A stretch of DNA of 64,000 nucleotides from Thalassospira marina. Lineage in GTDB: Bacteria; Pseudomonadota; Alphaproteobacteria; Rhodospirillales; Thalassospiraceae. Below are positions 50,395-59,012 of this stretch, piece after piece; position 1 is the stretch's first letter; each line of letters opens with the position of its first letter. The notes beneath the pieces are model-generated. The model was not told the DNA's origin. It did not search any database and saw only the letters and a list, made by a program, of their open reading frames with translations. The stretch is taken from NCBI RefSeq assembly GCF_002844375.1, contig NZ_CP024199.1, positions 880,001 to 944,000 of the forward strand, in the 5' to 3' direction. A program made the position numbers and the translations under genes.

Positions 50395-52851
50395 TTAAAC
50401 CGCATTCAGCAATGCATCAAACAATTCATCAACGGTCGAAATCACCTTGGCCGAAGCGGAATAAGCCCGCTGGAAGATGATAAGGTCCGACATTTCCTCG
50501 TCAAGGTTAACGCCGGCTTCGTTCTGGATGCGTGTATCAAGGTCGGCTGCAAGGGCGGTCTGGAATTCGTTGTTGTCCGATGCTGCCGCGGCCTTGGTGG
50601 ATGCTGTGCTGATGATGCTGGCAGCATAATCGATCAGCGACGTTTTTTCCGGTGACAGGCCGCCCGCAGCACTAAAGCCGATATCGGTACGCGACAGGGC
50701 ACCGGCAAGGCTTGCCGCCGACGAGTTGTCACCTTCGCGAATGCCATAAGGCACCCCAAGGCCGAGCGTTTCAACCAGGCTGGTCTGGCCTGCACCGGCG
50801 GCGGGCATGGTGGCGAAGTTATCGGTGATATACATCGAATCACCATCGGCATCCTGTACGCGCAGCTTGTAGGTGCCTGCTGCGCCATCAAAATAGACCT
50901 CGGCATTGATGTTATTATCGGTCAGCGTTGAATCGGCATTGATGCGTGCCGCAATCGAATTCAGCGAGTCGGTGCTGCCATTGTAGGAGATCGGCACCGT
51001 GCCAAACGAACCGACGATGTTAAGTGTATAATTCGTGCCCGCTGGTGCCGGCGGCGATGCCGGTGTGCCGAGCCCGGCAATCGATGCCGAGGGATCAGCA
51101 ATCGTCACGCCACCAGTGCCGGTTTTTGATTCATAAACATCGGCATTGAGCGTGCCGCGCGACAGGCGCGACGGATCGTTCAGAATGTCGTGCGACACCG
51201 TCATGCTGCCAGCCAGGTTGGGCTGGTCTTCGCTCAGGCCGATTTTGGATGACAGATTGCCGGTATCGGTCGCCATCATGTTGGCATCATTGGCAATCAC
51301 CAGGCGCGAACGATCGCCATCGGTGGCAACATAAACCATGTTTGATGCCTGCTCGGCCGTGAGGCCAAGGGCACCGGTCAATTGCGCGCGCAGCTTGTTC
51401 TGGATTGTTGTCAGGCTGTCGGAATTGGCATAGGTGATCGAAAGCGGTGTCGCCGAAAGGGCGCCACTACCGGCAGAAAAGGTCAGCGTGCCCGAAACAC
51501 CCAGCGCGCTGGTGGCATCGGCCTGCGGGTCCGATGTCATGGTGCGGGAATTTTTTGCCGTAGTGAACAGGTCGTTCAGGCCAAAATAGTGCGACAGGCC
51601 CTGGGTGCGGCCGTCGCTTAATGTCACCGCGCTATCAAGTTCGTTTACGGCAACGCGGTTGCCGTTCTTGCCTTCAATCACCAGGCGGCCATCGGCAATT
51701 CTTGCCTGCAGGTCGCCCGACGCGCTTGATGAATTGATTGCGGAAACCAGATCATTGACCGTCGCCGGGCTGGGTAGGGCGGAAAGGTCGATGTCGGAAT
51801 AGCTGACAATCTCGCCAGCCGAATCAAGGGCGGCCACACGGAAGGTGCCGGTGCCCGAAAAAATATCCGTACCTTCGATCTGGCGCGAACCGGTCAGGTT
51901 GGTTGGCGGTGGGAAGGCGGTGCCTTTATTGTGTTCGGCATTGATGGCGTCACGCAACTGGGTTGCCAGCTCGTTAACCTGGTCGGCAAGTTGCGGCAGA
52001 TCCTGGTCGCGCATGTCGATCAGGCCGCGCAGGGTGCCGGTCTTGATTTCATCGGTAATATCAACGCCATCAAGCGTAATGCCCGAACCGCTGGAGCCCG
52101 GTTCGTAACCGGCTGTTGGCGTAAAGGTCAGTGTCACCGGGCTGCGGTCAAGCAGCGGGCGCGAGCCGTTGGCGGTGAAAATGACCATCGAGCCATCATC
52201 GCGGGTATAGGTCGACGTATTGATGATTTTGGAGAGCGCGTTGACCTTCTGGTCGCGCTGGTCGCGCAGTTCGGTGGTCGGCTGGTCAATATTGCCCAGT
52301 CGAACGATATCGGTATTAAGCTTGGCAATCTGCGACAGAAGCTGGTTGGCTGAATTGATTTCCTGGCTGATGCTGTCATCGGCATCGCTTCGCAGGGTCT
52401 GGATCTGATCGGACAGTTTGCTAAAAGAATCAACAAGCTGCGTTGCCGCGGCCAGAACCTGCACCTTGGGCGAGTTCTGTTCTGGCGTGCTGTTAAGCTG
52501 TTCAAAGGCATCGGACAGGTCACTGATGCGCTGGCTGATGGCCGAGTTCGATTGCGGTGTACCAAACAGGACCTGAACGCGCTGGTAAAATTCGTCACGG
52601 ACTTCGGCCGCACCGGCTTTGCCCAGCTCGCCACGCAGTTCGGATTGCAGGCCCGCATTCACGTTACGGGTGACATCGCCGATCTGAACGCCAGCACCCT
52701 GACCATTCAGGGTCAGCGCTTCCTGACCGGCAATCTTGCGCGAATAGCCGACCGTATTGACGTTGGCAATATTCGACGACGTGATTGAAATGCGCGATTG
52801 CGCCGTGTTCAATCCGGTAATTGCTGAATTAAGGGCCTGTGTCAGTGACAT
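50395..52851 (-). CDS. flgK: Hook-filament junction protein FlgK (HAP1)
   Basis: An 818-residue junction protein, longer than the about 550-residue enterobacterial form because of an expanded central domain. N-terminus SLTQALNSAITGLNTAQSRI with SSNIANVNTVGYS and C-terminus EEMSDLIIFQRAYSASAKVI are diagnostic. The middle contains repeated Ser/Thr/Asp segments with FlgK_D2-like FRVAALDSAGEI and SLNSIAARINAD. Close gaps on both sides (17 and 26 bases) place it in one operon with flgN and flgL. Confidence 0.94.
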   Translation of the reverse strand: MSLTQALNSAITGLNTAQSRISITSSNIANVNTVGYSRKIAGQEALTLNGQGAGVQIGDVTRNVNAGLQSELRGELGKAGAAEVRDEFYQRVQVLFGTPQSNSAISQRISDLSDAFEQLNSTPEQNSPKVQVLAAATQLVDSFSKLSDQIQTLRSDADDSISQEINSANQLLSQIAKLNTDIVRLGNIDQPTTELRDQRDQKVNALSKIINTSTYTRDDGSMVIFTANGSRPLLDRSPVTLTFTPTAGYEPGSSGSGITLDGVDITDEIKTGTLRGLIDMRDQDLPQLADQVNELATQLRDAINAEHNKGTAFPPPTNLTGSRQIEGTDIFSGTGTFRVAALDSAGEIVSYSDIDLSALPSPATVNDLVSAINSSSASGDLQARIADGRLVIEGKNGNRVAVNELDSAVTLSDGRTQGLSHYFGLNDLFTTAKNSRTMTSDPQADATSALGVSGTLTFSAGSGALSATPLSITYANSDSLTTIQNKLRAQLTGALGLTAEQASNMVYVATDGDRSRLVIANDANMMATDTGNLSSKIGLSEDQPNLAGSMTVSHDILNDPSRLSRGTLNADVYESKTGTGGVTIADPSASIAGLGTPASPPAPAGTNYTLNIVGSFGTVPISYNGSTDSLNSIAARINADSTLTDNNINAEVYFDGAAGTYKLRVQDADGDSMYITDNFATMPAAGAGQTSLVETLGLGVPYGIREGDNSSAASLAGALSRTDIGFSAAGGLSPEKTSLIDYAASIISTASTKAAAASDNNEFQTALAADLDTRIQNEAGVNLDEEMSDLIIFQRAYSASAKVISTVDELFDALLNAV

Positions 52852-52868
52852 GGTTTTTCCCCTGGGCC

Positions 52869-53330
52869 TTAAAACGTTTCGTTCAGGCTGATCGACAGGC
52901 TGCCGCGGTTTTTGCTGGTGCTGTAACCGCGCCCGGCCGGGCTGTTCACATAACCACCACGGTTATAGGTCGTAACCTGTTCATTCGCGCGGGATTTAAC
53001 TGCTTTGACGATGGTGTCGATCATGCGCTGGTTGGTGATTTCGGCGGCTTTCAGGGCGCGCATATTGCGTTTTGCCGCTTCCTGAAATCGTGCCTGCAAC
53101 TCGCGCAGTTCGGCTTTTTCATCTTCGGGCATGGATTTAAGGTCATCGCCGCGGGTGCGCAGTTCCTGAACCAGTTGTTCATACTGCATCGACAGGGCAG
53201 ATTTTTCCGATACGAACCGGTCATATTCTGCCGTGTCGAGCGTCCGCATCCCTTCGGTTTCGCGTTCCAGCAGCGAAATCAGGTCAAAAGTGACGCTTTT
53301 CAGCTCAATTACCATCTGTTCCGTCGTCAT
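52869..53330 (-). CDS. flgN: FlgN-like flagellar export chaperone
   Basis: A 153-residue helical protein. Residues about 1-110 form the long coiled hairpin of FlgN (VIELKSVTFDLISLLERETEGM, KSALSMQYEQLVQELRTRG), and the tail is Gly/Ser/Tyr rich. FlgN holds FlgK and FlgL before export, so its place just before flgK fits. It starts 4 bases after the flgJ stop; a GGAG lies 9 bases before the ATG. Family conservation is low, hence moderate confidence. Confidence 0.78.
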   Translation of the reverse strand: MTTEQMVIELKSVTFDLISLLERETEGMRTLDTAEYDRFVSEKSALSMQYEQLVQELRTRGDDLKSMPEDEKAELRELQARFQEAAKRNMRALKAAEITNQRMIDTIVKAVKSRANEQVTTYNRGGYVNSPAGRGYSTSKNRGSLSISLNETF

Positions 53331-53334
53331 GATA

Positions 53335-53682
53335 TCAGGCTCCCTGCGTCTTGAGGATTTCGCGTGTAACGGCATCTGCAATTCCCACGCCACCTGCGCT
53401 GGTCATTTTCTGCGCATACTGGTCAACCAGCATGGAACGGAACATCGTTTCGCCGTGACCACCGCCAAAATTGGGGTCGGTTTCGATGCCGGCAAACATG
53501 TGGCTCAGCATCTGGGAAAGAAACATGCTTTCAAATTTCTTGCCGGCTTCCTGGGCTGCTGCCAGGGTTTTCTGTTTGCCCGCACCCAGGGTGCTGGCTT
53601 CCGAGGCAATGGAGGATGCCCGGCTGGCCTGGGCGCTGATTTGTGCCTGCGCCATCAAAGCGCTGGAGCCATCGATCATCAT
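53335..53682 (-). CDS. flgJ: Rod-binding protein FlgJ (rod-binding domain only)
   Basis: A 115-residue protein containing the rod-binding domain (AAQEAGKKFESMFLSQMLSHM, GGGHGETMFRSMLVDQYAQKM). It lacks the C-terminal muramidase domain of enterobacterial FlgJ, as is usual in alphaproteobacteria. It assists rod assembly in the periplasm. Its ATG overlaps the flgI stop by one base (TAATG). Confidence 0.9.
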   Translation of the reverse strand: MMIDGSSALMAQAQISAQASRASSIASEASTLGAGKQKTLAAAQEAGKKFESMFLSQMLSHMFAGIETDPNFGGGHGETMFRSMLVDQYAQKMTSAGGVGIADAVTREILKTQGA

Positions 53683-54824
53683 TACATCACCTCGATTTCG
53701 GCCTGCAGGGCACCAGAAGCCTTGATGGCCTGCAAAATTGTGATCATGTCGCGCGGGCCAACACCCAGGCTGTTAAGGCCCCCCACCAGTTCCTGAAGCG
53801 TCACACCGGTATCAAGAATGCCCAGCTTCTTGTCTGCGCCTTCATCAACCTGCACATCGGTACGCGGGACGGTGGTGGTCGTACCCCCTTGCGAAAACGG
53901 TGCCGGCTGGGAAACCTGCGGGGTTTCGGTAACCCGGATCGTCAGGTTGCCCTGGGCAATGGCAACGCGGTTGATGCGAACATTTTCACCCATGACAATG
54001 GTGCCGGTGGATTCATCAATAATCACTTTGGCAATCTGGTCGGGCTCAACACGCAACTGTTCAATATCGGTCAGCAGGGCAACGACGTTTTTCTGGTAAC
54101 GGTCCGGCACGCTCAGGCGTACGGTGCCCGGGTCACTGGGGCGGGCTGCCACTTCACCCAGATAGGCATTGACCGCATTGGAAATACGGCGCGCGGTGGT
54201 GAAATCCGGGTTGCGAAGCACAATCGACATCGTGTTCATCGCATTGAGGTTAAAGTCGATTTCACGTTCAATGATGGCGCCGTTGGCAATGCGCGCTGCG
54301 GTCGGTACACCCTTGACCACGGTCTGGGCATTGCCCTGCGCGCTAAAGCCACCCACGGCAACCGGGCCCTGTGCAACGGCGTAAACTTCGCCGTCAGCAC
54401 CCACCAGCGGTGTCACCAGAAGGGTCCCGCCCTGCAGGCTTTTGGCCGTGCCAATGGCGCTGATATTAACATCAATTTTCGACCCCTGGCGGGAAAACGG
54501 CGGCAGGGTGCTGGTCACCATCACAGCGGCGATATTGTCGGAATCAAGGTTTTCGATCTGGTCACGCACGTTGATACCCAGGCGTTCAAGCATGGCAACC
54601 ATGCTCTGGCGGGTAAATTCGGCGTCTTTCAAATCATCGCCTGTGCCATTCAGGCCAACAACAAGACCATAACCAACCAGCATGTTGTCACGCACGCCTT
54701 CAAAATCTGCGATATCCTTGATGCGCGACTGTGCATGGGCTGCCGATATCGGGGCCAGGGCGAAAATGCCCAGTGCCGCGATAACCGCTGCCTGAAGTGC
54801 AAATTTGCCAAGACGCTTGATCAT
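53682..54824 (-). CDS. flgI: Flagellar P-ring protein FlgI
   Basis: A 380-residue periplasmic ring protein with a clear signal peptide (about 1-31, ending AAHA). Core motifs are RIKDIADFEGVRDNMLVGYG, LNGTGDDLKD and LVTPLVGADGEVYAVAQG. It heads the flgI-flgJ-flgN-flgK-flgL-fliW run. It is divergent from fliX, as in Caulobacter. I start at MIKRLG; the upstream in-frame extension would destroy the signal peptide. Confidence 0.96.
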   Translation of the reverse strand: MIKRLGKFALQAAVIAALGIFALAPISAAHAQSRIKDIADFEGVRDNMLVGYGLVVGLNGTGDDLKDAEFTRQSMVAMLERLGINVRDQIENLDSDNIAAVMVTSTLPPFSRQGSKIDVNISAIGTAKSLQGGTLLVTPLVGADGEVYAVAQGPVAVGGFSAQGNAQTVVKGVPTAARIANGAIIEREIDFNLNAMNTMSIVLRNPDFTTARRISNAVNAYLGEVAARPSDPGTVRLSVPDRYQKNVVALLTDIEQLRVEPDQIAKVIIDESTGTIVMGENVRINRVAIAQGNLTIRVTETPQVSQPAPFSQGGTTTTVPRTDVQVDEGADKKLGILDTGVTLQELVGGLNSLGVGPRDMITILQAIKASGALQAEIEVM

Positions 54825-54909
54825 GGTGGTTGTTCCGCTGTGTCTGTGGCGAAAAAATCGCCGGTTAACTCGTGTGGCATCCAAAGACCGATGCCTGCGT
54901 CAGGGAATA

Positions 54910-54925
54910 AGCGAAAAGCGTGCCA
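54910..54925 (-). promoter_or_regulatory. Sigma-54 promoter of the flgI operon
   Basis: On the minus strand TGGCACGCTTTTCGCT: perfect -24 TGGCACG and GG-N10-GC spacing; -12 TCGC has one mismatch. The predicted start is about 75 bases before flgI. Confidence 0.75.
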
Positions 54926-55187
54926 GTCGAAGACTCTCAAGGCCTGCATGCGACTGGTTTTTGAATCTTTCTTGCAAAAACATCCGTTTATTGGTGTCTG
55001 GTTGCAGATTTGCGCATGCGGGGCGGGCTACCCGGCATTTTTTTCCGGTTGCCCAAGCCGCCTGTTTCAGGAAGACTCGACAAAGTCCCGATTTGGCGCC
55101 AGATAGGGGATATAAACGGATTTATGCCCGGCATCCCATTGCTGGCATATGTAGTGGCGCGGAACGCATAGCAAGGCAGTAGACACA

Positions 55188-55634
55188 ATGAAGGTTAGCG
55201 GATCAAAAGGCACCACATCGGGTGCATCGACACGCAAGGCTTCGGGCACGGGTGGCTCAGACCAGGGTTTTGCCAATGCCATGCGTTCAAGCGGGCAGGG
55301 GCCGGAACGCGCAGCTAGCGCGGGCGGACTGCATGCACCGTCATCTGTCAGCGCTCTGGATGCGCTGCTGGCACTGCAACAAAGTGGTGATGCGCTGGAT
55401 TCTCCGCGCAAGCGTTCTGTCGCCCGGGCCAAAACCCTGCTGGACCAGCTTGACCGTGTGCGTAACGCCCTGTTGGGCGGTGGTCTGCCGGCGTCGCAAT
55501 TGGCGCAACTGGTTGATGTGGTGGGAAAACAGCGCGAAGAAATCGATGATCCAGCCCTGGCCGAGGTTCTAGATGAAATAGAACTGCGCGCACGGGTTGA
55601 ATTAGCGAAGCTGGATGTTGCCGGTTTGCGTTAG
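55188..55634 (+). CDS. fliX: Flagellar assembly regulator FliX
   Basis: A 148-residue protein with a Ser/Gly-rich N-terminus and a helical core (SALDALLALQQSGD, ARAKTLLDQLDRVRNALLGG, LDEIELRARVELAKLD) typical of FliX. In Caulobacter FliX binds FlbD and links early structure assembly to late gene activation. The divergent position next to flgI is the same there. A weak sigma-54-like sequence (GG-N10-GC, about 55000-55014) lies upstream. Confidence 0.88.
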   Translation: MKVSGSKGTTSGASTRKASGTGGSDQGFANAMRSSGQGPERAASAGGLHAPSSVSALDALLALQQSGDALDSPRKRSVARAKTLLDQLDRVRNALLGGGLPASQLAQLVDVVGKQREEIDDPALAEVLDEIELRARVELAKLDVAGLR

Positions 55635-55717
55635 TTGTGGCAAATGCGCATATATGTTTGAATTTACAAGATTTTTCCGGGTTATTTCGATTAATTTGGC
55701 GAAATTGTTCAATCAGC

Positions 55718-55746
55718 TTGCGCCCATAGGCTGCGACCTCTATATT
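55718..55746 (+). promoter_or_regulatory. Candidate promoter of dksA
   Basis: TTGCGC, a 17-base spacer and TATATT, followed by a GC-rich discriminator (CCCGCGCG). A GC-rich discriminator is a feature of stringently controlled promoters. The start would be near 55753. Confidence 0.45.
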
Positions 55747-55782
55747 CCCGCGCGATCGGTGAGTCCTGTATAGAGGGCATAC

Positions 55783-56199
55783 ATGACTATCACGTTACCA
55801 CCTGACTATCGTCCCGCCGAGGACGAAGAGTTCATGAATCCGCGTCAGCGGGAATATTTCCGTCAGAAGCTTTTGGCCTGGCGGGCAGAACTTTTGCACG
55901 AATCTTCAGAAACACTGGCAAATCTTCAGGACGGAGGATTGCAAGAACCCGATCTTACTGACCGCGCTTCTGCGGAGACTGAGCGGGCACTTGAGCTGCG
56001 GACGCGTGACCGTGCGCGCAAGCTGATCTCCAAGATTGACGCCGCTCTGCGCCGTATTGAAGACGGTTCCTATGGTTACTGCGAAGAAACTGACGAACCG
56101 ATCAGCCTTAAACGACTAGAAGCCCGTCCGATTGCGACCCTGAGCATCGAAGCCCAGGAACGCCATGAGCGGATGGAGCGCACGCGGCGCGACGACTAA
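55783..56199 (+). CDS. dksA: RNA polymerase-binding transcription factor DksA
   Basis: A 138-residue DksA. The coiled coil carries DLTDRASAETERALELRTRDR, whose Asp and Ala at the tip are the active residues. The C-terminal zinc-finger region is GYCEETDEPISLKRLEARP followed by TLSIEAQERHE, so only one of the four usual cysteines is left (C, T, S, A). Such zinc-independent forms are common in alphaproteobacteria. DksA acts with ppGpp on RNA polymerase. The GAGGG site lies 6 bases before the ATG. A terminator follows. Confidence 0.93.
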   Translation: MTITLPPDYRPAEDEEFMNPRQREYFRQKLLAWRAELLHESSETLANLQDGGLQEPDLTDRASAETERALELRTRDRARKLISKIDAALRRIEDGSYGYCEETDEPISLKRLEARPIATLSIEAQERHERMERTRRDD

Positions 56200-56309
56200 G
56201 CGCGGCGGTAAAAAAAATATACGGCACAAGACGGGATCTAAAAGCAATCTCGCGGCCGAAGAAATTTGTTTCTTGTGGGAGAAACGCAATAACGGGGATA
56301 CCCAGAAAC

Positions 56310-56340
56310 GGGATCGGCCCAATCGGGCCGGTCCCTTTTT
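56310..56340 (+). terminator. Intrinsic terminator after dksA
   Basis: Stem GGGATCGGCCC with GGGCCGGTCCC (one mismatch) around a short AAT-C loop, followed by five or more T residues. Confidence 0.85.
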
Positions 56341-56416
56341 CTTTGTCTGGCGGTTGTCGCGGGCACATTTACGGTTTCCCCCTTCCCATTTGCCAGTCAG
56401 AAATGGCCTCAAACGC

Positions 56417-56447
56417 AAAACCGGCCGGCAATTGCTTGCCAGCCGGT
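56417..56447 (-). terminator. Intrinsic terminator after flgH
   Basis: On the minus strand ACCGGCTGGCA pairs with TGCCGGCCGGT around a 6-base loop, then TTTTGCG. It faces the dksA terminator in the 303-base convergent gap, which holds nothing else. Confidence 0.7.
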
Positions 56448-56502
56448 CGTCGGGGCGGGCAACATTGCCCGTCTGCGGAACCCCGAAGCCTGTGCGTACA
56501 AA

Positions 56503-57300
56503 TCAGAAGGGCAGCAGAATATCCATGATCTCGCTGCCATAGCGCGGCTGCTGCACATCGGAAATGGTGCCGCGTCCGCCATAGGAAATGCGGGCCTCGG
56601 CAATTTTGTCATAGGAAACCGTGTTGGTCGACGTGATGTCGGCCGCGCGGATCACACCGGCAACCTGCACTTCACGGACTTCGGCATTCACCCGGATTTC
56701 CTGGCGGCCATGAATGACATAGTTGCCGTTGGGCAGAATCTGCACAATGATCGCCGCAACCTTAAGATCGATGGTTTCGTTACGGTCCAGCGTGCCGCCG
56801 CCCGAATTTGACGAATTGCTGTCGATGTTAAACAGGTTCGACGGGTCAATCGTTTCAGGCAAAACCTTGGTAAACTGGGTTTCAAGGCCCAGAAGCGACG
56901 GAACACCCATATCTTCCGAATTCCGGCGGGTGCGCGCGGTGGTGTTTGCCAGTTCGGCCTTGTCATCAATCGCGATGCTGACCGTCAGGATATCCCCGAC
57001 CTGGCTTGCGCGCTGATCCTTGAAGAAGGATCGTGCACCCGTACGCCAAAGCGAGTTGGGGTTGTTTTCGGCCACTTGCGGGGCAGGCATCGGCATGCTG
57101 ACCGGGCGATAGCCGGGCGATTGCGTCGGGTTATTGATGCCTGATAATTTCGGCGGTTCGCCTACTTCCGAAAGACGGCGCATGGTATTGCAGCCCGAAA
57201 GCAGGGCCGTCGCACAAATCAGCGAAACAGTCACCGCCATTTTGGGGAAACTGCCAAGGCGCCGGGTTAGCGCCGCCTGATGTGGTTTTATATAGGTCAT
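56503..57300 (-). CDS. flgH: Flagellar L-ring lipoprotein FlgH
   Basis: A 265-residue outer-membrane ring protein with a lipoprotein signal (SLICATALLSGC, Cys about 37). Core motifs are SLWRTGARSFFKDQRASQVG, DILTVSI, LPNGNYVIHGRQEIRVN and GVIRAADI. The ATG has AGGAGG 5 bases upstream. It lies apart from flgF-flgG-flgA, with an unrelated cassette in between, and has its own perfect sigma-54 promoter. Confidence 0.95.
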   Translation of the reverse strand: MTYIKPHQAALTRRLGSFPKMAVTVSLICATALLSGCNTMRRLSEVGEPPKLSGINNPTQSPGYRPVSMPMPAPQVAENNPNSLWRTGARSFFKDQRASQVGDILTVSIAIDDKAELANTTARTRRNSEDMGVPSLLGLETQFTKVLPETIDPSNLFNIDSNSSNSGGGTLDRNETIDLKVAAIIVQILPNGNYVIHGRQEIRVNAEVREVQVAGVIRAADITSTNTVSYDKIAEARISYGGRGTISDVQQPRYGSEIMDILLPF

Positions 57301-57331
57301 TTTATCCTCCTGGGTTCCGCACCCTTTAACT

Positions 57332-57347
57332 AGCAACCTTCGTGCCA
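57332..57347 (-). promoter_or_regulatory. Perfect sigma-54 promoter of flgH
   Basis: On the minus strand TGGCACGAAGGTTGCT: complete match to TGGCACG-N4-TTGCW with GG-N10-GC spacing. The predicted start near 57321 is about 21 bases before the flgH ATG. The rest of 57301-57621 has a GC hairpin (57495-57511 region) but no convincing gene. Confidence 0.88.
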
Positions 57348-57621
57348 GTTATGCGGAGGTATGGACGGCAAAGCTTGCCGGGGTGCGATGTGCCGCGAAC
57401 CCTCTGAAATGACGCAGTGTTTTTTGCGGCACTGGCAGGATTCCGGTCAGCAGGACGCAAGAAAGATGGCTGAACATGCGGTGGTATTAGACGATGGCCC
57501 CTGGTGGGGGCCACCTGCGGCAATAAATGCCAGTCAGTCTCTGCCGGGCTAAGCGATGCACCGAGCGGGCTTTATTTTACAGTGATGTTGACACCAACTA
57601 CACCAGCCAATTGCCCGGCTG

Positions 57622-58050
57622 TTATGGGGTAACTCCCATGGCGCGGGCGATGAGGGTAAAATCATTCGTGCTTAATTTACGTTTTGACCCGCGAAGGACA
57701 ATACCCCAGTTCGCACCCCGCCCACGGGTAAGTTCCAGCTGGTCCAGCAGCGGGCGGATGGGGGCGGGCTGCGCGCTGATTACATATTCCGCATCAACGC
57801 GATGGGGATGAAACCCCATTAACTGATCGGCCTGATAGGGTGCCGCCGAGGTGATTTGGCCGATGATGGTGAAGGCCTGTATGGTTTCACCACCGTCGAT
57901 CCGTTCTTTCGGGGAATAATAAACAATCCAGTCGCCCTGTTTCAGGCCGCTGATGGCGGAACGTTTTCCGTGACCCAACTGGGCAAACCCGCCATCCCGT
58001 CCGGCCCGTGCATGTTGGGCGCAGGCAACCCCCATCCAGTAATCTGTCAT
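57622..58050 (-). CDS. EVE domain protein (UPF0310 family)
   Basis: A 142-residue single EVE domain: YWMGVACAQHA at the start, then LKQGDWIVYYSPKE, TIIGQITSAAPYQ and a C-terminal RGANWGIVLRGS. EVE domains share a fold with YTH and PUA and bind modified nucleic-acid bases, so some act in defence or modified-RNA recognition. It starts one base after the stop of the VOC gene, so the two are probably translated together. The start at MTDYW is clear from the domain. Confidence 0.88.
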   Translation of the reverse strand: MTDYWMGVACAQHARAGRDGGFAQLGHGKRSAISGLKQGDWIVYYSPKERIDGGETIQAFTIIGQITSAAPYQADQLMGFHPHRVDAEYVISAQPAPIRPLLDQLELTRGRGANWGIVLRGSKRKLSTNDFTLIARAMGVTP

Positions 58051-58051
58051 C

Positions 58052-58429
58052 TCAGTTCGCCGGGGTGACGGCTGTGTGCGCCGTAATCGTATAGCCAAAC
58101 GGATCACAAAAGGCGAAATAGCGGCCAAAAGGCCCGTCCTTTGGCGGAAAGACGATTTTAATGCCGTCTTTAACCAGTTCCGCATGCAGGGCATCGGCAT
58201 CATCGCAGGCAAACCATAATGCAATGCCAGCGCCCAGATGGTCGCTGGCCGAACTTAAATCCATGACCGGTGTGCGAACGGCAAAGGGCACCGGTTTGCT
58301 GTCAAACACAACGGCACCGGGCGGTCCGGACATAACTGGCAGGCCCAGCTTGCCATGATAAAAATCCCGCGCCGCATCCAGGTCTTCGGCCTGAATGCCG
58401 ACAAAATCAATACCGGTAAGAGTTGCCAT
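58052..58429 (-). CDS. VOC (glyoxalase/bleomycin-resistance) family protein
   Basis: A 125-residue VOC domain, about one paired beta-alpha-beta3 unit on each side: GIDFVGIQAEDLDAARDFYHGKLGLPV, then FACDDADALHAELVKDG and FCDPFGYTIT. The first metal position is not His, so metal binding may differ from classic glyoxalase I. It is divergent from marR and coupled to the EVE gene. The substrate is unknown. Confidence 0.85.
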   Translation of the reverse strand: MATLTGIDFVGIQAEDLDAARDFYHGKLGLPVMSGPPGAVVFDSKPVPFAVRTPVMDLSSASDHLGAGIALWFACDDADALHAELVKDGIKIVFPPKDGPFGRYFAFCDPFGYTITAHTAVTPAN

Positions 58430-58474
58430 GTTTTTTCGGCCCTTGCTATAAGTGAATATCAGCTACCTGATATA

Positions 58475-58492
58475 ATATAAGGAACCTTATAT
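58475..58492. promoter_or_regulatory. Operator-like palindrome between the VOC gene and marR
   Basis: ATATAAGG-AA-CCTTATAT, perfect 8-bp arms with a 2-base centre, overlapping the ribosome-binding site and start of marR. It is an obvious candidate operator for autoregulation and for the divergent VOC-EVE pair. Confidence 0.65.
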
Positions 58493-58922
58493 GTCAAAGC
58501 AAGAGAGTCTGGAACGCTCGCTGGGCTATAACCTGAAAAGAACCCAGCACCGTCTGCGCCGCCGCATGGACGAAGCGTTAAAGGCCTGTGGTCTTTCAAC
58601 GGCACAAAATGCCGTGCTGGCAGCGCTGAAAGCGCAACCGGATATGACAAATGCGGATCTGGCAAATGCGGCTTTCATCACCCCGCAATCCATGCAGTCG
58701 GTTCTGGCCGGGCTGGAGGCGGCGGGTTATGTCGTCCGTCGGCAGGATGATCATCACGGGCGCCGCCAACTGGCCCGTTTAACCCAGGCAGGCGAGGAAA
58801 TGGCGCAAAAGGGCAAGCAGGCGATCCTGCAGGTCGAGGAAGCATTGGCAAATGCCGTGTCGCCGCTAAGTGAGAATGAAGCGCTTGCGCTGCTTCATCG
58901 CCTGCAAAATGCTTTGGATTAA
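58491..58922 (+). CDS. MarR-family transcriptional regulator
   Basis: A 143-residue winged-helix repressor. The recognition region is NADLANAAFITPQSMQSVLAGLE and the wing is VRRQDDHHGRRQLARLT; flanking helices form the dimer. MarR proteins usually sense small phenolics or oxidants by losing DNA binding. It is divergent from the VOC-EVE pair by 61 bases, with a strong palindrome over its own start, so it is likely a local repressor. Confidence 0.93.
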   Translation: MSKQESLERSLGYNLKRTQHRLRRRMDEALKACGLSTAQNAVLAALKAQPDMTNADLANAAFITPQSMQSVLAGLEAAGYVVRRQDDHHGRRQLARLTQAGEEMAQKGKQAILQVEEALANAVSPLSENEALALLHRLQNALD

Positions 58923-59012
58923 GGGATTGGCGGCCAAAGGAAGGTGCTAGGGCACGCTGTCTGGTGCGTGCTTGCGACGGGAAAAGCGCGTATAGGAGGC
59001 GTTATTCGGGAA

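Noticed and set aside
57361..57552. A 63-codon plus-strand frame next to flgH
   Set aside because: The purine-rich sequence is only one base from its ATG, the product is unlike any protein, and the frame begins just beyond the flgH sigma-54 promoter.
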